Part shown: piece by piece, positions 1-12,136 of the stretch
Layout: every line of letters begins with the position of its first letter
How positions within the stretch are numbered: the stretch's first letter is position 1
Source of the DNA: Sphagnum magellanicum
Lineage: Eukaryota; Streptophyta; Sphagnopsida; Sphagnales; Sphagnaceae
Assembly: GCA_021904315.1 (NCBI GenBank)
Contig: CM038924.1
Location: 62,001 to 126,000 of the forward strand
Length of the DNA stretch: 64,000 nt
Direction: 5' to 3'
Position numbers and translations under genes: made by a program
Notes under the pieces: model-generated
Database searches by the model: none
What the model was told of the DNA's origin: nothing
The model's input: only the letters and a program-made list of their open reading frames with translations

Positions 1-454
1 ATGTTTTCAAAACATGTAACTTGTGTCCTTCACTTGAATTAAATGTGAACAAATAACCAATACATTAGCTTTGACACTAATTATATTTTTTTACAAATGT
101 TGAGATTTTCAAAAAAATCTCTCATTTATCTAAAGAAAGTATAGAATATTCAAGAATATTTTAGTTGTCAAAATGAGAATTTTAAAATTAATTAATTATT
201 CAACAAACATGTGTCAAAACTACCAAGTTCCTATGATATGTGTTTTTTTTCTAAAATGTATAAAAAAAAAAAAAGCAACTAAACATTAAAAATTGTGACG
301 AAGGGCCTATGAGGATGTCCCACAAGGGAAGAAAAAGTAAATTCCCTACAAGTTTCCTGTTTTAATTACACTAATTAGGGAATCTAGATAATAAGGGAAT
401 AACGACACAGTCCCGTGTCCTTTCCCATGAACATTTGCACCATGGTAAAACAAC
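1..454. other. AT-rich non-coding stretch
   Basis: No open frame, repeat or motif that I can support. Poly-A and poly-T runs are frequent. Confidence 0.5.
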
Positions 455-712
455 ATAATTTCACAAGTTATAAAAAGTGGTTCATTTCACATATATGGTG
501 CAGGAATAACATCACATATACATTACTAACCTAATTTCACACATAATAAAAGGGGATCATTTTGAATATATCATGCAGGAATAACACCATATATCCCTTA
601 CCAACTTAATTTCACACGTCATAGAAAGAGGATCATTTCACAAATATGATGCATGAATAACATCACATATCCATTACCAACCTACTTTCACAAGTCATAA
701 AAGGACTATGGC
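455..712. repeat. Tandem repeat, ~75-bp unit, about 3.5 copies
   Basis: The phrase 'tttcacaagtyataaaaagg' recurs near 460, 534, 609 and 686. Each copy is followed by a 'gatcatttcac...atatgatgcaggaataacatcacatat' block. Copies differ by scattered substitutions. I see no coding potential. Confidence 0.75.
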
Positions 713-1714
713 CATTTAATGCAACTTGTCTGACAAATCAGGCCCTGCCTCTCCAACCCCATGACCTCTTTCTAGGAAACCTAGGAAGTCCAGCGCTCCT
801 AAGACTTGGCCCACCTAAGCCTTGACCCACAGGCATCAATCCAGAATATACCAGTTGAATATTATTAGATCTGAATCTGCAGATTGTGGTGGTCTGGATG
901 GACATCACTTTAGGATAGGAATAAAGAAAAAGGAAACACTTGTAGCTCATGGGAAGTCAATCGAGGTATATTATCCTGGAATTTTAAATGATCGATAACT
1001 CCACAAGTTTAATGTTTAGTTGCATGTGTTATATTTTCAACTATAGTTATTGTAATTCTGGTCACATTTATTTTTATTTTTTCATATTTTTTAATTTTCG
1101 TGAATTCAGTTTCAACTAGGATCCTATTCAACTAGCAATCACTTTCAATATAATGCAAATTCAAAACTTAAAATTTGTGTGGAATAGACAGAAAGATAGT
1201 GATGAGTTTTTGAGTCCCTAATTCAAGATTTGTAAGGCCTTTGGCCAACAAACAATTTAACAAAAAATTTCTTTTGTCGAATTTGAAAATGTAGCTCCAA
1301 AACATATCCCAATTAAATTTCTTGTAACAAGAAAATTGAATTTTCAGAACACATTTTTTCAAAAGGATATTTGGAAAAAAAGTGAAGATGTATAAAAGGG
1401 CAAGGAATTGACACACCATACAAATGAGTTGTGTGTCAAAATTAAACAAAATAATTACAAGAAGAAAACAAACAAACAATCAATTACCAACAACATCATG
1501 AGGAAAAATTGAATGAAAGAAATTCAACAAAGATAATGACAAGAATGTTGCATTATGACACACAAGAAACCAATTTGTTAGACAAGAATGTCCACTTAGT
1601 TTTGTAGACTTTACCCTAGGTTGTGCAGGATTTGAACAACATCAATTAACCTTATTGCACCAAAGAAGCATGATGATAATATTTCTTTGATTTGCAATAG
1701 ATTTTTGAAAAGGA
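713..1714. other. Non-coding stretch
   Basis: Short antisense open frames of up to about 100 codons occur here, but they are rich in F, L, I and K, as random AT-rich DNA gives. No recognisable family or splice structure is seen. Confidence 0.5.
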
Positions 1715-2465
1715 CAACAAGATTTTTTCACTTGCCTAGTTGGATGGGTGAAGCCAAATCTTTATGCTTATGACCTACAATAAATAATTTGTTTAGAATA
1801 TGGCACATTTACTTCTCTATGCATTCATAATTATAGGAGTTATATCCATCCTTAGATGTAATGCACCTCTCAAACAAGTCATCTCTTCAACTTCTCAAGG
1901 CAAACAATGTTCAATTCGTGTCACTTGGTCTAATATAGATAAGAAACATAGAGTTCTTTTCCAAGGAGGACAATGAAACTTTTTCACTTGTCTGGTTGGA
2001 TGGGTGAAGCCAAATGTTTATGCTTACAACCTACAATGAACAATTTGTTTAGAGTATGGCATGTTTGCTTCTCTATGCATTCACAATGATAAGAGTTATA
2101 TCCATCCTTGGATGTAATGCACCTTTCAAGCAAGTCATCTCTTCAACACTTCATTGTGCAAACAATGTTCAATTTGTGTCACTTAGTCTGATATAGATAA
2201 GAAACGTAGAGTTCTTTTCCGAGGAGGATAATAAAACTTTTTCATTTGCTTGGTTGGATGGGTGAAGCCAAATTTTTATGTTTATGACCTACAATGAATA
2301 ATTTGTTTAGAGTATGGCATATTTGCTTCTCTATGCATTCATAATGGTAAGAGTTATATTCATCTTTGGATGTAATGCACCTTTCAAGCAAGTCATTTCT
2401 TCAACTCCACATTGTGCAAACAATGTTCAATTGGTCTAATACAAATAAAAAACGTAAAGCTTGTT
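1715..2465. repeat. Tandem repeat, ~257-bp unit, three copies
   Basis: The anchor 'ttggatgggtgaagcc' lies at 1740, 1996 and 2254, giving a period of 256-258 bp. Each unit also carries 'ctctatgcattca', 'ggatgtaatgcacct' and 'caagtcat'. The units are clearly homologous but contain small indels and substitutions, so the array is old. No open frame runs through it. Confidence 0.85.
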
Positions 2466-5400
2466 AAATCCAACAATGATGAAAGAAGGTTGTGGAATAT
2501 GTACCCGTAGTCTTCTACATATATTTTGGTATTCAATCTTCTATGCAACCCCCCTCCTTGATGTTTGACATTAATAATTTTTGATGTTATCAAGTTGCAT
2601 ACTAACCTATCATGACAAGGTGATATCTTCTTTCAATATTTCTTTTGACAATTTTTGTACATAGATAAGGGATATAATATAAATGTAATTCAGCTATATA
2701 AGGTTTGTGGGATAGGCTTGTGCCTAAGGGTGGAAAAAAGACTACATGGCCAATGAGATTGTTCAAATGCGAGACTTCAATTGTTTTGAGGAGTTATTTG
2801 AGTAAACTAACACTTAAATATTATAATAACCTCATCTTAGTTTGTATCCAAGTGCAAAGAAAGAGAATTCGATCAATGATATTGTTCAAATCAATGCCTT
2901 ATATTGTTTTGAAAAGTTGCTTAAGTGAACTAAGGATTACATGTGCATGTAAAAAGACATGCACATTTCAAAAGAGTTTTGAACAAGGATTTAAAGCTTT
3001 TAACACATAATTCTCTCAATTAATAAATCATAAGCCAAGTATTAAATTGCATGTGAACACTAGCAATTCTTATCTAACAAACTCGTTTCACCAATGTTTT
3101 TGTGTGTGTGAAATTTCACCAAAGTATGAAAAAAAATGTAAAATAAGAATATTATGTCTCAAAATTATTTTTCACCACAATTGTACTTCTATTGTTAGTT
3201 TGGTAGCATTTTGGTGAAATTTTTCTACCGTACTATTTGTTTATGTTAGTAAACCTAATTTTCTATTGCACGATAATGAAGGACTTTAAATAAAACTCCA
3301 TCTTCTTGCCATATATATTATTTTTTTTTCCATTTTTGCATTTTGGTAGGAAAAATAAATTATAAAAAAAAAGTTTCCAACTACAATATTCAAGAGGTGG
3401 GGGGAAAAATTCAACAAATAGGTATTTTTTGAGCAAAGAATTTTTAGCATTTTGGGCAACTTATTCTGAAAAAATCATGCATTTATTGCAAAAAAAAAAA
3501 TTGCATAAATGGTAAAAGTACTTGCGATGGTACATATATAATTTCATTAATGTTATGGTTTTCAAGTAAGAAAAATGTTTCACAAATTGTCATTGAAATA
3601 TTTAAAAACATTGAACTTCCAAGATAGGTATCACATTGTTAAGTCATGTATTATCTAATTTTTAGAGCTCATTGAATTAATAGTGACAAATACCCTGTAG
3701 TTATGAATTGGTTAAATTTGGAGATTCATTATTATGATTAATGATGAATCACTTGTTTAAATTACAACCATTTATATAGTTTATGTTTGATTTTATTACA
3801 TTGACATCAAGGTCAAAAGGTGAAAAGGTAGGGTTGGTGTTTCCATTTTATTTTATTTTTAAAGAAAAAAATTCCAGATTTTTTTCCCGCAAATTTTTTG
3901 AAATTTTTTCAATTAAAAAAAAATTGGGGGGAAACTTTTGACGATGGTTTTGTAATAAAATATTGAACCTTGGTGTAGTTTCCATGGCCAATGTTCTACA
4001 TTTGGACATTTGTTTACAAAATGCCCCACCAATTCAAGTTGAATGTTTTTTGGGATGATTCTACATTAAAATATTATGAAATTAAATAAGGAAATAGATT
4101 GGTCATGGGTTATGGTATGCTTTTAAATAGTCACATTAGAAATTACAATTTGTTGGTTTTATAGAAAATAATCAAATTTTTTTTTTGAAAACTTGAAATA
4201 TTTCAAAAATTTCCAGTTGGTATATGACACACATGTATATGATAACTTTGAAAGGTTGAACTAGACTAGCAAGGCAATGCACAAGCTAATTGAACTTTAC
4301 AAATTTAGGGTTGTGAGCATAAGATAAGGGTAAGGGTCTCAAGGTTGAAGGATCTCAATGTTGAAGCTTTAATGTTTTTCAAGGTTTAGGGGTTTTTTTT
4401 AGGTTTTTTATTTTTATTTTTATTTTTTGTAATGGGCCATTTTGATCATTTATTATCACCAAAAGAAACACATGCCAACAAAAAAAACAAAACCCTAAAT
4501 GAAGACGAATAACTTAAAAGGTTCCCAAAAATAAAAGTTTCTATGAGGTGACTGGGTGCCTTCCCCTTTGGTTAGAAGGGGAGAAGTGTGGCCAAACAAT
4601 TTAGTGGGAACACCCTTGGGGTGTTATTGGTGAACACCCTTGGAGAGCACATTATGAATTTTTATTTGTGAACACACTTGGGGAACGCATTTGAAATTTG
4701 GCACATAACAATGGAATACATGGGAACACCATTGGGAACATGTAGAAACACAATAAAACTCTCCACCCCTAGAATCCTTTAAGGTGGGCCACACATGGTA
4801 TTTGGGGTTTGCAATAATGTTGGGTGGTTCTTTGATTTTTCAAAAAACCGACAATTCCAGGTGTTTCAAAAAAATCATAATCAAAGAATCGACCATTTTT
4901 AAGTATTTAAAAAAAATAGATTTGGGTATTTAACAAGTGTGAAAAAATCATGGTTCTCTCTTGGCTTTTTCCAAGTTTTTTGACTTTTAAAGTTTATGCC
5001 AGGTTAGTTGTGAAAGCAGGTACCAGGTCGGTTGTGGGGGAAAGGGTTTCATATATTAAACATTACCAGTTATATATCTATATAACTAATCTAATAACCT
5101 ACAAAGAATCAATGTTGTATTTAAAAATTGCCCAACTTTGGTTTAAATCTAGGCATTTTTTAGGTCACTGCTTTGCAAAAGTTTAATTATTGGGAGAAAG
5201 TTTGTAAATTGGAACAATTTTGTAAAAGTACAACATCCATGCCATGAAAAAACTAGTGTGCGATAGTTCTTTGAATTTTCAAAGAACCGCCAATTCCAAT
5301 TGTTAAAAAAATTCAGAATAAAAAAATTAGTTGATTTTGGTTCTTTAAAAAACTCAAAGAACCGGCAATTTGTTTTGTTGATTTTCATGAAAAAACTAGT

Positions 5401-6633
5401 AAAGAATTGACAATTCTTTGATAGGTTCTTTGACTTTTTTACATTTGAGAATTTCCAGTTATGAACAAATGCCAATTATTTGATTTTGAGAACCATCACT
5501 TAAACATATATATGTAACTAAACAAAGACCCATAAAAAACAGGTAGTGTTTTAATGAATTGCCTAACATTGGAAAAAACCTTGGTCCCACTTCCATTGTG
5601 TGAACTTGACACAAAAGAAAAGCTTACAACACCTAAGGGAAGATGTAAAGAGATGACCAGGGGTGCAAGGAGTCAATCTTGGCACTATGAAAGGGGTTTG
5701 AGTTTGCTAAATATGGAGGTTGTGTTGGAATTCTAATGTCATGTATTAAAAAAAACATTAGCCAACAAAATAAATTGATACAATTATTTTTTTTTAAAAA
5801 GAGAAGAAGATGAAGCTTGATGAGCTGGTGAGCAAGCACTATTTTTTTCAGGTATGGCATGTAGAGGCTTTTCATGAAGAAGAAAATGAAATCACACACA
5901 ATTTAACAGAATGAAGAAGTTTAGCAAAGTTTTTACAAATAGATTTGTCTCCTTGTTTTTTCTTTTCCACAAAACATTGTTTCAATGAAATTATTAGTAT
6001 TAGTATCCTTTTCTTTTTCATTTATTAATGCTTTTGTTTACATTTTTTTTTTCTTTTGTTTTTAGTCTATTGTTTAAGGCAATGAAAATAGGGGAGAAAG
6101 AACAAAAATTGGGAGCAATTCCAACAAGGAGAGAACAATGGTCGATTAATTTTGTAACACTTGCATTTCTTATAATTTGCAAGGCATTTTGCTCAACACC
6201 AGTTAAGCATGTCAATTTATATTTCCCTAGAAATTTTCAATTCTACTTGTCACAACATTATAGTAGTAGTGATGTTGTCATCACAATTGTATTTTGTTTT
6301 TCTTTGCATGTTTATATCATATGTATGTTGTGGGGTTTGGAAATTTTGATCTCAATAAATTGATAGAATGCCATCATAGCTAATTTTTGCCTCAACATGT
6401 TCTTCTTTGTGATATCATTCCAACAAATAATCAAAACTAATGATGATGATACCTTTACAAATTTATGCCAAACAAGAATTCTTTTTTTATGGAGTTTTTT
6501 TGGCAATGGAGAGGTTATTTATCTATGGAGAGAAGATTGTTTTGAGATTTTTGTTGGTTTTAGTCTTCATCATCATAATTAGAATTAATGAAGACGAACA
6601 ATTAGAGAACTAACTTATTTTGTTTGCTTGTAG
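2466..6633. other. Long non-coding stretch
   Basis: About 4.2 kb without a supportable gene. It holds poly-A and poly-T runs, a weak ~125-bp imperfect duplication near 2,740-2,935 ('attgttcaaatg...attgttttga'), recurrent 'aacacccttggggaac' phrases at 4,600-4,740, and 'aaagaaccgacaattcc' phrases at 4,840-5,430. Open frames of 60-111 codons are of AT-rich random composition. Confidence 0.5.
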
Positions 6634-7594
6634 ATGATTGCCAAGGTGACCTTTGTGAACAAACACAATGAAGATCAAACCTTCAAGGTAAATCTCTTTG
6701 GGCCAAACAAGAACTATGTTAAAGTTAGCAATGTCTTGGTAATATTCAAGGCAACTGTTGCCATCATGTCTGATGGAAGCATGATGGAGGTAGATGACCT
6801 TGGATTGAGCATGGACTGCTGTGACTTTAGATCAAGGCATGTTATCACTCTCATTTTAGCTTTGGATCTAGGTAACTTTCTTTCAAAGATTTTTATAAAT
6901 TTATCATTCCTATTTTTGGTTCAAAGTTTGTCTTTGAATATTAAGTTTGCATAAACCTTGAAATGACATACTTTGAACATGGTTGTTCATTATGGATGAC
7001 ACCTTGAGGCTAGTTTCTATTGATTTAGTTTTGATACAGAGCTTGTTTAGCTCCAAAATTTAGTTTGTTTTCAAGTAATTTCTTATCAAAGTTAAATATA
7101 GATATTGATCAGCAGTTGCATTTGTAGAAGTTGTAAAATGTCAGTCTAAAGAGAAGGATGTTGAAAAGTGCATCAAAGTTGATCACTCCGCTGCAAAGGA
7201 AAAAAAAAAAACAATTACACTACTAATGCACAGTTCACAATATATGATAGGAATTCTAAAAAAACCAAACACAATGTCTATGGAATGGGGTAAATATTTC
7301 CTTTGGATTTTTCACCCCCTCCAATGGAAGGTCCATAACCGAAATTTGTGCATGGTGAGTTCATGGTTTAATGATACAAAAGATGAGGAAGTTAATGTTT
7401 TTTTGAATGCTAATCTACGGGAGTAGAAAGAGGTGGTCCACGTCATTAAACAATTTATATTAGACCGTGAGCGAACATTGGTAGCCTTTCTATTCATGGA
7501 AAATGGCACCACCACATGTATGTGTTGGACGGTGGAAGATATCTATGAATGGTACAAAAAACATAAACACTACATCTTAAACAAAGGAAAAAAG
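6634..7594 (+). pseudogene. Two-exon remnant of an unrecognised spliced gene
   Basis: Exon 1 (6634-6871) follows a TAG acceptor and ends at a ctag|gtaact donor. Exon 2 (7128-7594) follows a tgtag acceptor and ends at aaag|gtgaga. Exon 1 leaves one base (phase 1), and joining it to exon 2 keeps the frame open through ALDL-EVVKCQSKEKDVEKC, which supports a real spliced gene. Exon 2 continues with SSWFNDTKDEEVNVFL and GTTTCMCWTVEDIYEWYKKH. A TAG at 7424-7426 interrupts it where the frame otherwise stays open on both sides, so this copy is probably dead unless the stop is an error. I do not recognise the family. The composition (W, C and charged residues) is protein-like. Decayed exon-like sequence continues downstream to about 9.7 kb. 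Confidence 0.45.
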
Positions 7595-7704
7595 GTGAGA
7601 CTGACCAACATGTTAGTTTCTTTTGTTTCCTTTCCTTCCAGGTTTCACAATTTCCATTGCTAGGTGGGTTGTCTAAAATAGAAATCTGGGCCATTTTTTC
7701 ATGA

Positions 7705-9090
7705 AAAGTTTCACTTGGCTTGGAGATTCTGGACTTTGTTTCATTGCACTTTGTGATATCATGTAGATTGCAAATAGTGGCACACATGAACCTCTAGGGC
7801 AGAGTTTTACAAGTTGTGCAAGGAAAGGAACCATAACATCTGCCACAAATGCATATAGCAGTAGACCTTCATAATTAAGTGCAGGGACTTCAAAGCATAG
7901 GGTTGATATGGTAAGTTGGAAGAGTAATGTTTTTTCTTTTTTTCTATAAATGGGATTTCCAAAAGCCCTTTGTTTGAGATAGATCAAATAGGTGTATATA
8001 TTATGGGCTATAAAAGGTTAAACTAATTGGAAATTCTATGTCAAATTTTTTTCACACATTCCTTGTATCATGTAGACTACAAGCAATGTGTGTGACATAC
8101 ACAAACCTTTTCATGATCAACATCACCACCAACATTCCAACCAAGAGTAAAAGGTACCACATTTCCCACAATAGACAAAAGGACCTAGGCGACTTTTTGT
8201 AGTTTGACAAGCGCTTGGACCAAGGAAATTTTCTGCAAGCCATGCAAGTAAAGGAACTGAAATTTCTACAAGCCATGCAAACAAAGGTGCTATAGTTGTT
8301 GCCATAGGTTCATTTAGTAATAGAGCCTTACAATTAAATGCAAGGATTCCAAGTTTAAGGATTCTAAAACACAATGTTCATCTGGTGAGTTGGAAGTTTT
8401 TTTGGGGGGGGATTTGGAAAAGCCTTTTAATGTTGGGGAGAAATTAACTAGATCTCAAGATGCTGGGCTACATAAGAACATTAAATTGGTAAGAGATTTT
8501 GGACTTCTTCTCATGCACTCCCTAACGTCGTGTAGATTGCAAGCATTGTGTGTGACACATAGGATCATTATGATGATCAACATCACAATCAACATTCTAG
8601 CCAGGAGGAGGTAGGGCATTTCCCATGACAAACAAAAGGACCTAGGTGATCATTTCCCAACAAACTCATAGCTCGAAGGGTGCCTTTAGGGCAGATTTCT
8701 GCAAACCATGTGCACAAAAACAATTCTTGCCATGATGTAAGCAAAGAGGCCAGCATTGTTACCACAAGAGCACTTAATAGCAAAGCCTTGCAATTAAGTG
8801 CAGGGATACTAAAATGCAAGGTTCATTCGGTGAGTTGGAAAAGTTTTTTTTTTTTCCCTTGAAATATTATGGATTTGCAAAAGCCCTTTAATGTTCATGA
8901 TAGATTAATTAGATCTCGAGATTCTAGGTTGGAGCAGAAGGTTAAACTACTTAAAGATTTTGGACTTCTTTTAAAGCATTCCTTGGTAGCATGTCGACTA
9001 TAACCATTGTGTGTGACACACAAGATCATTCTAATGATTAGCATCATGAGTGTCAGGATGGGCTCCAAGGATCAAGTTCTACATGGAGAC
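7705..9090 (+). repeat. Four tandem, decayed exon-bearing units of ~450-470 bp
   Basis: The donor-like phrase 'ggtRagttggaa' recurs at 7910, 8384 and 8829. A second block ('catgtagattgcaagcattgtgtgtgacaca') recurs near 7757, 8068, 8531 and 8990. Two coding-looking pieces appear per unit. One reads like EKLTRSQDAGLHKNIKLVRD followed by FGLLLMHSL and CRLQALCVTH (clearest at 8,440-8,555). The other reads like NSKALQLSAGILKCKVHS just before the donor (8,760-8,830). Each copy has its own stops and indels, so none is translatable. The minus-strand open frames over these units are probably shadows. Protein family unknown. Confidence 0.6.
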
Positions 9091-9231
9091 GTGCTCCATC
9101 ACAAAAAGTTTTGTAAGTTAATTTGGATTTCTATGGTAAATTTAGATTTCACTTGTCTTTGTTTATGTATTATTGTTTTCCAATATTGTAACTAATAGGT
9201 ACCTATCAATATATAAAATGTATTGTGATTG

Positions 9232-9671
9232 TAGGTTGTCGATTGAGGCAAAGTCGGAAAGAAAGAAAAAAAAGAGTGTATTTGAAGAACTTCTAGTGGG
9301 AGTGGCCATCACCCCAAACACAATATTCCAAGTAAGAACTCTAGATTATATTTTTTTGTTTTATGACTTGGTTATTTCAATATGCTCCTTCAAGTTTAGA
9401 GTTTTGTTGAACGTCAGGTTTTTAGTTTATTTAAGGTGTGTGTAGTAATTTGACATGTTTCCTTTTGAATCTTCTGCTTCAAGGAGTTTGTTTTGAAAAC
9501 CTTTCGATAAGTGCCAAGAAGACCATTGCAATGGTCGCTATGGATTTGGACAATGTCCATGACATGGTATCAAATATTTCTAAGTTTGTTGCCACGATTT
9601 TTGTTAATGTGTTCAACTACAAAGGAAAAGAAGAAAACAATGGTAATACGAGAATGGAGCATTTGGATTGA
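9232..9671 (+). pseudogene. Two further exon-like pieces of the unknown gene
   Basis: Piece 1 (about 9235-9330) follows a gtag acceptor, reads LSIEAKSERKKKKSVFEELL and ends at a caa|gtaaga donor. Piece 2 starts after a ttcaag acceptor near 9484, reads AKKTIAMVAMDLDNVHDMVS, and meets TGA at 9669-9671. They may be the 3' part of the gene whose remains begin at 6.6 kb, but the connecting exons between are duplicated and broken, so the relation is inference. No family recognised. Confidence 0.35.
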
Positions 9672-12136
9672 GTGGTATCCTGGGCATTAAAAGAGTTCAA
9701 AGTAGGAATAGTTGACTTACTTGCACTGGAGAAGGATGGAGTCCAGAATCTGTTCCTACAAAATGTCAAGAAGTTGTGAACAATCAGATAACAGCTTGAG
9801 GTATGTCATGGTAGTTGTCATATTGCAACCTTGTTAAATGTTCAAAATAGAGCATGCTTCTAATAACCATTTTAAGTTTTGGATGTAATCTTTGACAATG
9901 TTATTTTTGGGTTGTCTTTTTGCACAATATATTGCTTGTCATCAAGGTGAAGGTGTGTGATGCACTTCTATTGAAGGTAAATTTTTTTTTTTGGTGGCTT
10001 CAATGGGCTTTTAGCTTTTGCTGATTGGTTATACAAGGTTATAATAAAGCTCATTTGAGATGTTTAGTTCTTATGACTTATAAAAGCTCTACTAATTATT
10101 TTTGTCAAGCACTCAAAAGTCATTCTACACCTTTTGTTAGGATGGTACACAGGTCTGAAGTACAACTATGAGGCACACAAAAAATCATAAATGATGTTCA
10201 TGTTTTTCATTGTGAATTGAACCAGGTGCATCAAATTGGAACAATGACATCCCTAGAGTATTGAGGCACTCAAAGCATTGGCTCTGCCTAGGAAACTACA
10301 ATTCTCAACTGCCAATTGCACCCAGTGAGCCTTTTTTTAGCTTCAACAGAGGATGAGATAAAAACAAGTAAACATGAATGTCCAAAATAACAATGTAATT
10401 TTGTAGGCATTTTGTTACTGAAATCCACAGCAGTTGCAAATCCTCGGACCCCCATACTTGCCTCTGATTTCTCCCCCCTCTCATTTTATTTTTCTCTTCT
10501 CCTTTCTACTTCTTGTTTGCAAGGTCTTGCATGGTTTGGTTTTCAATCGTGTGAATTTCTCTAAGTTGTGTTGTTCTTGTTGCTGCATTTATGTATGTTA
10601 ATTTGTTGTTTTTGTTGTTGTTGAGTCCAAAATGCTTGTTGTTTTGGAAGGTTAGGCTCTGGTGGTTTCGGGAATGAGCAAGTGTCTGCTGTTGTTGCTG
10701 CTTCATTGGGATGTTGTCCCACATGAATACATCATGTCCGAAATATACAGGTCGCCCACATGAATATGAATGCTCTGGGGTTAGTGAGCAGCTATGACAG
10801 AAAAAGAAGAAGGGAAAATCATCAATGCTGGTGAGTTATCTTGCACTCTCCAGATGACACACATGTTACTTCTTTTAAGATCTCTTGAGAATTGCAAGCG
10901 TGTGGATATTGTACTAATGTTTATATTATGTACAGAAAGTGCAGAAGCTTTTCCCAAAGTTCTTTACCTGTAACTGGGACACAGTTGGTTCAATTGAAAT
11001 CAGGATGTGCTAGAGGACATGATATTCACAAACTTGACATGGGGTTTGAGCTATGTACATCTGCAACTGGGTGCTAAAATAGTTATAAGGTGCATGTTTG
11101 AAGATTCTTGTAAAGACTTTTTAAGTTTCTGAAAGGTGGGTCTGCTGTTGGACATCATTGTGCTTCCTTTCCTCAATTGTAAGCAATGCTGGTTTTGTAG
11201 TTTTCAGGATACTGGTGAATTTTTTTTTTTTGGGTTTTTTGCATTCTGAAGTTTGTTTGTGTTTGACAATATGCAGGCAATCAGCAAATATTTTGGCCAT
11301 TTGTTGAAGAAAAAGCCATGGTTTTGACCTTTCTTGCATTACAATTCTGAATCTTGGACAGCCTTACACCAATCAGCCCCTTCTAATTAATTGTGTTCAG
11401 ATCCAACACAATGTGTAGGATGTAGATCCAGGTTGGGAGAGTTTGAGCACAGGCTGGAGAGTTTGAGCACAGGCTTTTGCATGAGTTTGTTGTATAGCTA
11501 GCAGGTAGCTCCAGTACTTGTCTGAATGGTTGTGGGTGGCTCCAATAGTATTCTAAATTGATGTTGAGCTGCTGTTTGGTCTGTCTCCATTGTGTGAAAT
11601 CAGCCTAAGAACATGGTATAGTAACTGGCCATGTATTGTTAGGCATGTACAATTTTTTGGTCACATATTATGCAGCTGTCATTGTGCTGAAGGGACCAAC
11701 TTGACCATTTTCTGAGCCTTATACACAGATGCCATATATGCATGACAAATATAAGATTCCTCACTTTTCTATTGGTTGTACTCATGAATGTTGCAGTGAA
11801 AGGCAGCTTACAGCATGCAGAGCTGGGACAGTCCCTTTGGTGCTAGCTCAGGTAAGCTCAAGATAGGAACCAAGCCACTGGCGGTTGGGCGAAAATTAAG
11901 GATTTGTGGCAAGCCATGGTGACAAGCTAAAGGCCACTGGGTGCCCAGCACTCTTCTAATTTTTTTGTTTTTGAGATTGTGTCTATTTTGGAAGCTAGAT
12001 TTGAACTCAGCTGAAGAGCTGCACCTTCAATCAAGGCCAAGGGTACCCCTGGCACACAGGTTCACACTGAGGGCAATAAATCTAGTCCCACCTTCCCCAA
12101 CATTGTGACCCCACCCAACCACAGCCAGCAAAGGTA
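9672..12136. other. Non-coding stretch
   Basis: About 2.5 kb. A frame after 9,672 (ALKEFKVGIVDLLALEKDGV) suggests that decayed coding sequence extends to about 9,780. Beyond that I see only short open frames and a ~20-bp direct duplication ('gagagtttgagcacaggct') at 11,437-11,476. No RNA gene is recognised. Confidence 0.45.
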
